Shown here: piece by piece, positions 1 to 13,100 of the stretch
How positions within the stretch are numbered: the first letter of the stretch is position 1
Layout of the letters: each line of letters opens with the position of its first letter
Assembly: GCA_029582155.1 (NCBI GenBank)
Contig: CM055909.1
Span: forward strand, 49,478,412 to 49,542,411
DNA length: 64,000 bases
Direction of reading: 5' to 3'
Origin: Panopea generosa
Taxonomy: Eukaryota; Mollusca; Bivalvia; Adapedonta; Hiatellidae
Program-made: the position numbers and the translations under genes
Notes under the pieces: model-generated
The model's database searches: none
Seen by the model: only the letters and a program-made list of their open reading frames with translations
What the model was told of the DNA's origin: nothing

Positions 1-1103
<1,103 letters not shown>

Positions 1104-1239
1104 TTACAAAGCCTAATCAGCGACCTTAGCTGAGGGCTAAGTGAATATGCTGACAAATTCACCACAAAAACAAGCTTATGTAATTTAAACTTCTAATAAT
1201 TTGTATCAACAAAGAAATAATAAAAACTGTTAAGCAGAT

Positions 1240-2880
1240 GAACATAATGTTAGATAGACAGACTGTGGGACAGACAGATGAACACAATGTTGGATAGACA
1301 GCCTGTGTGACAGACAGATGTTGGATAGACAGACTGTGGGACAGACAGATGAACACAATGTTGGATAGACAGCCTGTGTGACAGACAGGTGTTGGATAGA
1401 CAGACTGTGTGACAGACAGGTGGACACAGTGTTGGTTAGACAAGACTGTGGGACAGATGGGTGAACACAATGTTGGATAGACAGACTGTGGGACAGACAG
1501 AGGGACACAATGTTGGATAGACAGACTGTGGGACAGACAGAGGGACACAAGACTGTTGGACAGAAGGGTGAACACAATGTTGGATAGACAGACTGTTGGA
1601 CAGACAGAGGGACACAATGTTGGATAGACAGATTGTGAGACAGACAGGTGAACACAATGTAGAACAGACAGATGAACACAATGTTGGATAGACAGCCTGT
1701 GTGACAGACAGGTGTTGGATAGACAGACTGTGGGACAGATAGATGAACACAATGTTGGACAGACAGCCTGTGGGACAGACAGGTGTTGGATAGACAGACT
1801 GTGTGACAGACAGGTGGACACAGTGTTGGTTAGACAAGACTGGAGCAGATGGGTGAACACAATGTTGGATAGACAGACTGTGGGACAGACAGATGAACAC
1901 AATGTTGGATAGACAGCCTGTGTGACAGACAGGTGTTGGATAGACAGACTGTGTGACAGACAGGTGGACACAGTGTTGGTTAGACAAGACTGTGGGACAG
2001 ATGGGTGAACACAATGTTGGTTAGACAGCCTGTGGGACAGACAAGTGTTGGATAGACAGAGTGTGGGACAGGCAGAGGGACACAGTATTGGTTAGACAAC
2101 CTGTTGGACAGACAGAGGGACACAATGTTGGTCAGACAGACTGTGGGACAGACAGAGGGACACAGTATTGGTTAGACAGCCTGTTGGACAGACAGAGGGA
2201 CACAATGTTGGATAGACAGACTATAGGACAGACAGACAGACACAATGTTGGATAGACAGACTGTGGGACAGACAGAGGGACACAAGACTGTGGGACAGAT
2301 TGGTGAACACAATATTGGATAGACAGACTGTTGGACAGACAGAGGGACACAATGTTGGATAGACAGACTGTTGGACAGACAGAGGGACACAATGTTGGAT
2401 AGACAGATTGTGAGACAGACAGGTGAACACAATGTAGGACAGACAGATGAACACAATGTTAGATAAACAGACTGTGGGACAGACAGGTGAACACCATGTT
2501 GGACAGACAAGTGAACACAATGTTGGATAAACAGACAGTAGGACAGACAGATGAACTCAATGTTGGGTAAACAGACTGTGGGACAGACAGGTGAACACAA
2601 TGTTGGATAAACATACTGTGAGACAGCCAGATGAAAACAATGTAGGTCAGATAGATGGACACAATGTTGGATAAACATACTGTGAGACAGACAGATGAAC
2701 ATACCGTTGGGTAAAAAGACTGAGCCAGACAAGTAAACACAATGTTTGGAGGGGAAGATGGACTGTAGGACAGACAGATGAACAACACAATGTTGGCTAG
2801 GCAGACGGGGGACAGGTAAGTGAACACAACCTTGGGGATGGGGAGACAGACTGTGGGACACGGGTAAACAGAATGATTGC
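1240..2880. repeat. ~40 bp GACAGACAG-rich minisatellite in secernin intron 1
   Basis: About 40 variant units contain TGTTGGATAGACAGACTGTG and GGACAGACAGATGAACACAA. Some blocks recur as larger groups; for example, the stretch near 1320-1460 resembles that near 1770-1850 and 1910-1990. This suggests duplication of multi-unit segments. Long open frames on both strands here are artefacts of the repeat. Confidence 0.95.
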
Positions 2881-3180
2881 TAGAAAGACAGAACTATTAT
2901 CTACATGGAGATGTGTAGATCAGTGTGAGAAAGCTGTGATAGAGTTCAGGGTCAAGGGAAGCTACCTGAAAGTTCATAATTAGGAGCTGGAGATTGAGTA
3001 AACAAATGCATATCCAAAAGAGTGACAGACAGAAGAAAGGTAGCAAAATTTAAAGTAACCAGAAAAAGAATACCAAAATATTCACTATGCACGACCCCTA
3101 TAAAACAACGCACGACGTATAGATCTATAATACATTATCCGCAATACATAAACGAACAATGCACACCATTCTGATACACA
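2881..3180. other. Gene-free flank of the secernin minisatellite
   Basis: AT-rich sequence between the 40 bp array and the candidate secernin first exon. It would be part of the first intron on the minus strand. No further exon or motif is supported. Confidence 0.5.
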
Positions 3181-3189
3181 CTTACTCAC

Positions 3190-3350
3190 CATTTGCGCAG
3201 TTAATATTCGAATGTTACTCTTCACGGAAGGAAGTATGCACAAGTAGATCTAGTCCCGTAAAAAGTTATCTTTATTTACAACACAGCCTAAACAATGGCC
3301 TTTGCCGAGTTCTGCGAATGTCAATGTCACTGGAAGCCACGTGAGTCACT
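3190..3350 (-). promoter_or_regulatory. Probable noncoding first exon and promoter of the secernin gene
   Basis: On the minus strand a strong splice donor (GCAAATG|GTGAGT, donor at 3189-3184) would end an exon lying just above 3190. The segment at 3338-3348 holds an E-box (CACGTG, 3338-3343) overlapping an AP-1-type site (TGAGTCA, 3342-3348). This fits a promoter about 2.2 kb upstream of the secernin coding exon, with the 40 bp minisatellite inside the first intron. No transcript evidence is available. A plus-strand reading (ATG at 3294, MAFAEFCECQCHWKP, then a GTGAGT donor) is also possible, so the region could be bidirectional. Confidence 0.4.
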
Positions 3351-3589
3351 AGAGCGGATCGATTATGTTAATGTCGTCTGTAAAGAATAGAAGAGAAAAT
3401 CTAAAACATTACACATTTTTTACTTTCTGTCAATAACAGGCATACATAAATAATAACACACAATGTAAACGGCTACCAAATTGAACTGAATCGATGGCTG
3501 GCGCTGCAGAAGAAAAAAAAAACAGTTTGATTGTCTGCTTCATTTATGTTTACATTGATTTAAATACACAAAGCGGAGAGCCAAGAAAT

Positions 3590-4060
3590 ACACCAAGGGC
3601 GGATCCAGTTTAGGAGGCGAGGCGCACATAAAGTGGCGCATCACAGAATCTAAACGGGCACACATGTTTTTCAGCACATATTCAGTGGATTTTTATAAAA
3701 TATGAGAGTTAAGTGGGCGCGAGCCAGGTTTTTTTAAGAGCAGCTCAGACCTGCTGAACGGAATATAGGTCTCAACGGTCGCACCCCCCTCACCCACTCC
3801 ACACACACACCTTTACTCCATATCGTATTCAAAATGCACTATCCAGAATTTGAGTTTAGAGGAGGCGTACTTAAGTGGGCGCAACATAAAATCTGAACGC
3901 GCACACCTGTTTTCCAGCAGAAATATAGTAAAGGGGTGTGGGAGGGGAAGGGCTAAAGAGGAGATCAGTCATTGTTTCTACTGAAAAACAGATTTTGTGT
4001 TGAGCATCCTACGTCCGTCTCCCTAAACTAAAATCCTGGATCTGGCCCTGGTAGGCTTAT
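3590..4060. repeat. Interspersed repeat with purine-rich GGATCCAG-type end
   Basis: The segment begins near GGGCGGATCCAGTTTAGGAGG, contains an internal second copy of the GGAGGCG...AAGTGGGCGC motif, and ends near AAATCCTGGATCTGGCCCTGG. The opposite-end sequence recurs near 45815-45855 (AAATCCTGGATCTGCCCCTG), so this is a dispersed family. No protein is encoded and the class is unknown. Confidence 0.6.
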
Positions 4061-4635
4061 CGCATTTCTTGATTTGTCAAAAATAGCTCTTTTTGAACAC
4101 TAGAGATAATTTTTGCATTGTTTGCTATCTGATACTTAGTCTTATACATTTGTTTCGTAGAAGAAAAAGGTTTCATTAATTTTAATTATTTATACCTGGG
4201 CAAATTTGGCTAGGTTTAGCAGTCGCATTTCTAAGACTGTTAGGATAGATGTTGTATAAACTCACCGAAAGTCAATCACCAAAGAAGTACAAATGTAGTA
4301 CAGCAGTTGATTTCTGGGAATCGTCTATAATCCTAATTCATGATGAGATTTAGACTCAGACTCAAAATAATCAGAACTGTAAGTCTAAAGATTCATATAA
4401 CAATTATAAATTACTATAAATTATATTTGTAAAAAAAACAGTTTGAATGACTAGTTCTTAATTCAGAGATCTTTGAACTATTTTGGTACCTTCCTTCTCT
4501 TTTTTATATTATTTGATTAATTACTCATTATGTTATTCATTTACCTGACTGAGTCGCGATCCTAGTTCCTATGCTAAGGCAACTTCGTTTTTTGTGCTGG
4601 TGGTTAGAGAGTGAATGTCTTGGTGGTGGTGGTAG

Positions 4636-4648
4636 GGGAGAGGGGTGT

Positions 4649-4679
<31 letters not shown>

Positions 4680-4680
4680 G
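4636..4680. repeat. (GT)n followed by a 20-base G run
   Basis: A GT dinucleotide tract runs directly into an uninterrupted poly-G tract ending at 4680. Such a tract can form G-quadruplex structures on the plus strand and is likely to be length-polymorphic. Confidence 0.9.
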
Positions 4681-4884
4681 CATTTCACTAGCAATTCTAT
4701 GTTTATCCTACAGTACTCCATGCTCTACTATCCTATCAAAAACAGATTAAGTTCCAACAAAACGAAACAAAAACGATTCGTCAATGTTTGCATTTACAAA
4801 TGTATATATTTACATATATCTGGTAATCGTGCTTTGTTATCTTTTATATTCATGTGATTCACTTAGTAGACTGAACTAATTGAC

Positions 4885-5600
4885 AAAATTGTTGACTGGA
4901 CAAGGCACTAACCGAGCAAAGCGATGACAGGACAAGGCACTAACAAACACAATTTCTGAGATGACAAGGCACTAAGTGTCACATTTGGTGGCAGAACAAG
5001 GCACATACTTATACAATTGCTGGCTGGACCAGGCACGAACTAACACACCAGGTGGCGGGACAAGGCACGAACTAACACAACTGCTGGCAGGACAAGGCAC
5101 GGACTAACACAATTGCTGACAGGACAAGGTACGTAATAACACAATTGCTTGCATGAACTAACACAATTGCTGACAGGACAAGGTACGGACTTACACAACA
5201 GGTGGCAGGACAAGGCACGGCAAGGTACGAACTAACACAACAGGTGGCAGGACAAGGCACAACCTAACACAAATGGTGGCAGGACAAGGCATGAACTAAC
5301 ACAACAGGTGGCAGGGCAAGGCACGAACTAACACAACAGGAGGCAGGACAAGGCACGAACAAGCACAATAGGGGACAGGGCAAGGCACGAACTAACACAA
5401 CAGGTGGCAGGACACGGCTACGAACTGACACAACAGGTGGCAGGACAAGGCAATAACTAACACAATTGCCGACAGGACAAGGCACGAAATAACACAATTG
5501 CTTGTATGAAGTAACACGATTGCTGGCAGGACAAGGCACGAAATAACACAATTGCTGGCAGGACAAGGCACGAACTAACAAAACTGGTGGCAGTAAAATG
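4885..5600. repeat. ~32-36 bp minisatellite (ACAAGGCACGAACTAACAC)
   Basis: Roughly 20 units alternate between an AACAGGTGGCAGG type and an AATTGCTGGCAGG type, each followed by ACAAGGCACGAACTAACAC. Some units are truncated. Open frames on the minus strand here are repeat artefacts. Confidence 0.95.
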
Positions 5601-5609
5601 CACTAACAG

Positions 5610-8510
5610 ATAAAATTGATGCCAACATAATGAATGTAATGTCGAACAAATACTAATTATTAATGAATATGTGTATTTAGGCTGGCAGAACTATTTTATT
5701 ATACACAAGTATTTATAAATATTAAATTTATTTTACTACGTTGTTTTTGAAAAACCAGATTTATTTATCAATGTGTGACGGTTCAACTACTGTTACATAT
5801 TGAGCGATTAGCAATGCATTTTAATGCAATAGTATAATTACATACCAGTTATGTTGCGTGTGATATAATAATAACAATTGTTTAATAATTTTCTTGAAAA
5901 CTTTAAATATCGGAACTTGTAAAATACATATTTAGTATCACATAGCTGGTCTATAAAACATAGATATTTTTTTTCATTTTAATCTCATCAGGGTTAATAC
6001 ACAATATACTTTATAAAAAGTATTATATTTAACAAATAACCATACCATTCTTTAAAGAATTATAAGAGACTATGTTTAACATATAGCAATACTTATTTAT
6101 TCTAATCAATTTATCTCACACTTATATCACATTACCGCTTATATACGTGCATGTTTGCTGATAAACTTGCAGAATAGCATACATAACAAAACAAGTTTTA
6201 ACAACTCAGTGTATACACCGTAAAAAAATGAAAGACCGGTGCTAATGTTGACATATAGTCTAAAATTATAAGGGTATATGGGATAACGATGTGAAGAGAA
6301 AGAGAAATGCAAACGCAACTGCTACTCGAAGCTTAAAAAGCATCAGTGTTTTTCAAAAATCAAATATCATTCCAGATCAGATCTAAAGTGAACTTATAAG
6401 CACCGACTTCTCACTACAATATTAAAATAAACATATGATAGACCCTTCTTGTAAATTGCTGACCCCACAAACAAGCGATTAAAATTTAAAAAATAAAAAA
6501 TAAAAACAAACCTGATACTTATTTCAGTTAAATTGATGACCAAAATTACTAGCGTATCCGATTTTTTAAAAACATTTTTAAGCTTTGGGTAGCAGTTGCA
6601 TTAACAATTCTTTTTCTCCTCACATCTGGTTACGACCGCATATTATTTAGAAGCCGTAGAATGCTTCTGAAGATATTATTTGAATTTTGAAAGTTATTGT
6701 AACTCTGCCCTCCATATGAAACATACTCACGACCCTTATATCAAGCAACACAGACTGGTTACATGTCATTTGAGGATATATGAGTTTGTACCAACTAAAC
6801 AAGATAACTTATTACAATGTACATTGAAAAAAGAAAAAAATGTGTATTATTTATACGGCTTCTAAATACTATGTGGTCGTAACCAGATTACGATTAAAAT
6901 TCCCGTGAAGTTGCCTTTGGCAATGGATTATAAATGGTATATATATATATATATATATATATCCTTTTCATTTAAAAAAACAAAACCCCGAATATAATGT
7001 CCCTTTATCTTTAAATAAACAAATAGGTCAAATAGATATAATGGTAAAATTCAAATTGCCGAAAATATTACAAAATATTTATAGCATTTATTCATTTATA
7101 TACAGACATAATAAAATAATTGTTATCAATTTATATTCATGTTATGCAAAATTTTGTAATAGGATAAACGTTTTATCTTAGGTATACACAATACCTAAAA
7201 TACATTTGCTTATCGCTATTTCATATTGCCGGCGTTTACCAATTAGGTGATTAGCAATTATTTGAAATCCGCATTCATGGGGTCAACCCACCCATAGTTG
7301 TACTGTTACAATTGCTTGATAACCGGTCGTGGAGGATTTCCTACCGTCTTACTTATTTGTTATCTAATCACTACCAAATTCCTTTACACTCTTGCTTCAT
7401 ATTTGTTTTTGTTTTTATTTCAATACTTGCTATATTACTTCGTTTCCATTCTTATCTTTTTTTCTTACAAACTTGCATCGTTCCTGTTTATTCCTTTCCA
7501 CCATTTATTCATTCTTGCTATCTTTTTTTTTATTTCCATACTAAGACTTCTTTTCCATACTTCATTACTGTTATCTTTGTTTACTTTATTCTTGTTAAAT
7601 TTTTAGAATTATTTAAAATGCATACATCTGGATAATGGATTGGAATGGAAAAATATGAATATAAATAGACCTTCTGGGAGATTGATTGAATATATATATA
7701 TATTTTGAAATATAATTCAACTTAAAGATTGAATTTCTTTATTTTCATTCTTTTTTTTTAATTTTATACTTGCGTTGTCAATTGAAAGAACTTGGATACT
7801 TTTCTTTTAATAATAAATAACTCAATTCTATGACTAAACTTTTGCTTTAGATCGTCTTGGAACTCTTGTTTAAAAATAAAAACACAAATGTAAACTTGAA
7901 GATTAAATGTTATGTATACATAATATGTAGACCATCTTGGCGATATAAACTTTTTTTAATTCATACAAATGTCTATTACTCGGAAATAGAACTGTAAAAT
8001 ATAATTTTAACATTTTACATTCTTAATAAACGTTAGTTATAATAGTATAGCATCTTGTCTTATGTATTGTGTTGTACCCATACAATGAACAATAGTTTTG
8101 TAAATACAGAAGTAACTTATTCTAAATCACTTTCAATCAGTATGCTTATATAATTATTCGGACTAAATCTGACAAAAGCTTTATTTTTTCCGTTTTTACT
8201 TGACCATTGTTTGCCCAGGTTTAAGTACTTGAGGTACTTTGATTTTTATCATTTTTATTTATTCTTAATAATTAGAAACTCATTTAAATTTATGATTTTA
8301 AAAGCATTTCCCGTTTTAATTAACAGAACAGAACATACAAAACATACTTTAATTCAGACTTAAAACTATTAATTTGCCGGTAAATATTCATGAGTATCTT
8401 ATTATGTGTGTCCCATAAGTCATTACTGGCTAGATGTTAAAACTCATCATGTTTTTAAGTATGTTGTTTTAAAACATGTGACATGTTAAAAATAAATTAT
8501 TATTTTTTAT
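5610..8510. other. AT-rich gene-free stretch
   Basis: There is no supportable exon on either strand. The stretch holds a short (AT)n tract near 6938-6961 and pyrimidine-rich tracts at 7380-7600 that produce hydrophobic spurious frames. Confidence 0.6.
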
Positions 8511-8559
8511 TATTATTATTCATATGTTTCTAAAACAATTGAAAAATCGCCTCATGAGA

Positions 8560-8608
8560 GAGACAGATAGACATAGACATAGACAGACAGACAGACAGAC
8601 AGACATCC

Positions 8609-8681
<73 letters not shown>

Positions 8682-8682
8682 G
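8560..8682. repeat. (GACA)n microsatellite
   Basis: Nearly perfect AGAC tetranucleotide repeats of about 25-30 copies, broken once by a CATC interruption near 8605. Both strands read open because the 12 bp super-period is a multiple of three. Confidence 0.97.
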
Positions 8683-8689
8683 TATGATT

Positions 8690-9500
8690 CCTTTTGATGA
8701 AGTATGGTAAAAAAGGAATACAATTTCAAGGGAGGTAATAAAATAAAAAGTAAAAGTTTCAACGTTAAACAATGGAAAGGGGCGTAAAAATTTCGGCATT
8801 TTACTATATAAACGCATCGCAAAAATGCTGACTGTTCAAAATGTGTGCTTTTTTCTCGTAGTATTTACCTCCCTTCCTTCGTATGCAATTGGACTACCTC
8901 GGCGAAATTCGTTTATCACCATGTATCACGGACATTAAAGAGAATGTTCGATTAAGACAAATATAATTACTTTGAGTTAACGATATATATTTGTAATGTA
9001 GATCTACTGTTTTTATGAATTATTCACAACAAGATTAATAATTAAATTATTTTAAAAATGCACGAAGAGGCGATATGTGCTTAACGTTTATATAGACGAA
9101 CTTTAACGGTTCCGTTAATTGTATACATGAAGAAGTCATAATGGTGACATATCTTATATATCTAGCACGTGCATGGCGTGTTCTTCCACGACAAAAATCG
9201 TTATACTTTGTGATTTATGGACATCGGCGAGATTTGAGAAAGGGAGGTAATTGGTGGGGGAAAATCAAAATAATTGATCAGTCATTATCTTGGTAACGCA
9301 TTCCCCCTCCCAACCACCCACACAGACATTCACGTATTAAGAATATGCTAGATACATTCTCACAAGAAATGTCTTGAATCTCTATTCGAGAGAGAGGGTG
9401 AGGGAGATAGAGAGTGCTGTTCCTTACGTTTCAATACAGAGTAATGCTGCATATATATTGAACAGTTACATAAACATTCACAAAATCTTTATAGTCAACT
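8690..9500. other. Gene-free stretch upstream of the palindromic repeat
   Basis: AT-rich sequence with several GGGAGGTAA or TTACCTCCC motifs (near 8732, 8867 and 9242) and a GAGA-rich patch near 9388-9413. No exon or promoter can be assigned with confidence. Confidence 0.5.
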
Positions 9501-9502
9501 AC

Positions 9503-9690
9503 AACGTTGAAAAGTCGAAACTAAGATGGTGAAAAGTCAAAACTAAGATGGTGAAAAGTCGAAATAACAATGGCGAAAAGTCTAAATAACGATGGTGAAA
9601 AGTATTTTCGCCATCGTAGTATCGTTGTTTCGACTTTTCACCATCGTTGTTTCGACTTTTCACCATCGTAGTTTCGTTGTTTCGACTTTA
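9503..9690. repeat. Large imperfect palindrome of the GATGGTGAAAAGTCGAAA repeat
   Basis: The left arm (about 9505-9600) has several tandem units of GATGGTGAAAAGTC. The right arm (about 9602-9690) carries the reverse complement, GACTTTTCACCATCGT, in tandem. The centre is near 9600-9605, so the whole block can fold into a long hairpin. It ends about 280 bp before the start codon of the homeobox gene. Confidence 0.9.
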
Positions 9691-9967
9691 CCTAATTTAA
9701 TTAATAATTATTAAATATGCCACGATGACTCCAATGGGACACCCTAAACATAACTCAGTTTGTTTTGACTTCATGGACTTTGTCCTTGTACGTATTTAAA
9801 TTTGGGAAAGGCGGCCAAGGTTAAATGACGCAAAAATTTCCATCTCACCTCAAAAGGTATGTAATAATTGACAGGGCGCGAAACATTGCAACCAACACGA
9901 AGGTCAGCATAATTTTCAACGCTATTTACTTTAAAAAAAGCTTAAAAATTGATAAATAAAGTTTGAA

Positions 9968-10177
9968 ATGGCTTCCGATAGCAAAAAAGAGATTTGTTTT
10001 ACTGAAAACCGGGAAAATGAAGAAATACAGAAGGACGACAGAGAGCAATATGAATATTCTCAGACAAATACCTCCCGACAATTGGAAAATTCGGTAGAAA
10101 ATAGAAAATTGCTGGTGGAGTTTTTGAATTTTAAGATGAACGCGGGGCAGTATGACGAAATTATAGAAATTTTGAAG
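9968..10177 (+). CDS. ANHX-like gene exon 1 (start codon, start of SIX-like region)
   Basis: The ATG has G at -3 and G at +4, with an in-frame TAA 15 bases upstream. The first 45 residues are charged (MASDSKKEICFTENRENEEI). Then ENRKLLVEFLNFKMNAGQYD and EIIEILK match the helix of a SIX domain in which a short hairpin precedes the ILE/ILK motif. The exon ends in phase 0 at AAG|GTATGA. If the start is correct, the first helices of the usual ~110-residue SIX domain are missing. Confidence 0.8.
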
Positions 10178-13100
10178 GTATGATTTGTGTTGCATTTTTT
10201 TTTATATTTTTTCCCCCGTTTCAATATTGTTTTAACAGTGACATAAATTACGATGTGAGCAAACGTGTTTATTTTATGTTTTGGACAAAAATTATGTTTA
10301 TTATAAAAAATTCTTTGATCGATACTGTTTTAGTGTATACTCATTTATTTGAGCTCGATTATGAAGACACGTATATGAACCGCTCCCGAGTCCGCTGTTT
10401 GGCCAGAACCAGTACTGAGAACTGTTTTTTAGAGGTATCGGGTCGTGCTGGGGATCAAACCCGCAACCTATCGAGTGAACTACCAACTATCTATTAACTA
10501 TACTACATATGCAGTTAAATTAAAGGAAGTAGCCATATATCAGAAAAAAAAGCAGTAAATGTCTTAAAAAAAATTACTGTATTTATTGATAATTGAAAAA
10601 ATTAAACTATTTTTAAAATGGATAAAAAGCATCTCATTATCATCAATGAATATATTCCAAATGGTTTGGTATATCAAATCCAAGAAAAAACGTGACAAAT
10701 ATAATGTTTCAATCAGAGTGGGTAAACTTGAAATAAATTCCCCATTCATATAATAAAATTAATAAATAAAATCCGAATGGTTTGGTATGTCAAATCCGCC
10801 ATATCCATCAAGCATTACCTTGCCCTTCCTCACTTAAACTCACCAAATATATATCCCATTTAACCCTATCCTGCCCTTCCTCACTCCAACTCACCAAATA
10901 TATATCCCATGAAACCTTACCCTGTCCTCCCTCACTCCAAACACATACATATACCATCAAACCCTACCCTTCGCTTCCTTACTCCAACTCACCAAATATT
11001 TATCCAATCAAACCCTACCCTGCCCTATCTTACTCCAACTCACCAAATATATATCCCATCAAACTATATCCTGTCCTTCCTCACTCAAACTCACCAAATA
11101 TATATATATCCAAACAACCCTATCCTGCCCTTCCTCACTCAAACTCATAAAATATATATCCAAACAACCCAATCCTGCCCATCCACACTCAAACTCTCAA
11201 AATATATATCCAAACAACCCTATCCTGTCCTTCCTCACTCAAACTCACCAAATATATATCCAAACAACCCTATCCTGCCTTTCCTCACTCAAACTCACAA
11301 AATATATATCCAAACAACCCTATCCTGCCTTTCCTCACTCAAACTCACAAAATATATATCCAAACAACCCTATCCTGCCTTTCCTCATTCAAACTCACCA
11401 AATATATATCCAAACAACCCTATCCTGCCTTTCCTCACTCAAACTCACCAAATATATATCCAAACAAGCCTATCCTGCCTTTCCTCACTCAAACTCACCA
11501 AATATATATCCAAACAACCCTATCCTGCCCTTCCTCACTCAAACTCATAAAATATATATCCAAACAACCCTATCCTGCCTTTCCTCACTCAAACTCACCA
11601 AATATATATCCAAACAACCCTATCCTGCCCATCCTCACTCAAACTCACCAAATATATATCCAAACAACCCTATCCTGCCTTTCCTCACTCAAACTCACCA
11701 AATATATATCCCATCAAACTATATCCTGCCTTTCCTCACTCAAACTCATAAAATATATATCCAAACAACCCTATCCTGCCTTTCCTCACTCAAACTCACC
11801 AAATATATATCCAAACAACCCTATCCTGCCCTTCCTCACTCAAACTCACCAAATATATATCCAAATAACCCTATCCTGCCTTTACTCATTCAAACTCACC
11901 AAATATATATCCAAACAACCCTATCCTGCCTTTCCTCACTCAAACTCACCAAATATATATTCAAACAACCCTTTCCTGCCCATCCTCACCAAATATATAT
12001 CCAAACAACCCTATCCTGCCCATCCTCACTCAAACTCACAAAATATATATCCAAACAACCCTATCCTGCCTTTCCTCACTCAAACTCACAAAATATATAT
12101 CCAAACAACCCAATCCTGCCCATCCACACTCAAACTCACCAAATATATATCCAAACAACCCTATCCTGCCTTTCCTCACTCAGACTCACCAAATATATAT
12201 CCAAACAACCCTATCCTGCCCTTCCTCACTCAAACTCACAAAATATATATCCAAACTACTCTATCCTGCCTTTCCTCACTCAAACTCATAAAATATATAT
12301 CCAAACAACCCTATCCTGCCCATCCTTACTCAAACTCACCAAATATATATCCAAACAACCCTATCCTGCCCTTCCTCACTCAAACTCACCAAATATATAT
12401 CCAAACAACCCTACCCTGCCCTTCCTCACTCAAACTCACCAAATATATATCCAAACAACCCTATCCTGCTCTTCCTCACTCAAACTCACCAAATATATAT
12501 CCAAACAACCCTATACTGCCCTTCCTCACTCAAACTCACAAAATATATATCCAAACAACCCTATCCTGCCTTTCCTCTTTCAAACTCACCAAATATATAT
12601 CAAACCAACCCTATCCTGCCCATCCTCACTCAAACTCACCAAATATATATCCCACCAAACTATATTCTGTCCTTCCTCACTCAAACTCACCAAATATATA
12701 TCCAAACAACCCTAACCTGCCTTTCCTCACTCAAACTCACCAAATATATATCAAATCAACCCTATCCTGCCCATCCTCACTCAAACTCACCAAATATATA
12801 TCCAAACAACCCTATCCTGCCCTTCCTCACTCAAACTCACCAAATATATATCCAAACAACCCTTACCTGCCCTTCCTCACTCAAACTCACCAAATATATA
12901 TCCAAACAACCCTATTCTGCCCTTCCTCACTCAAACTCACCAAATATATATAAAAAAAAAACCTATCCTGCCCTTCCTCACTCCAAACCAACAAATACAT
13001 ATCCCACCAAACCTTACCATGCTTTTCCTGTCTCGAACCAAACAAATACATATCCCATCAAACCTTACCATGCCCTTCCTCACTCCAACCAACAAATACA

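Noticed and set aside
1159-2861. Cys/Ser-rich open frames on the minus strand resembling a repetitive secreted protein
   Set aside because: They arise from the 40 bp GACAGACAG minisatellite; frames on both strands are open and no splice or start context supports them.
3294-3342. A plus-strand first coding exon (MAFAEFCECQCHWKP then GTGAGT)
   Set aside because: Plausible start context and donor, but no compatible downstream exon was found; kept only as a note under the promoter entry.
8520-8822. Cys/Leu/Ser repeat protein on the minus strand
   Set aside because: A translation of the (GACA)n microsatellite.
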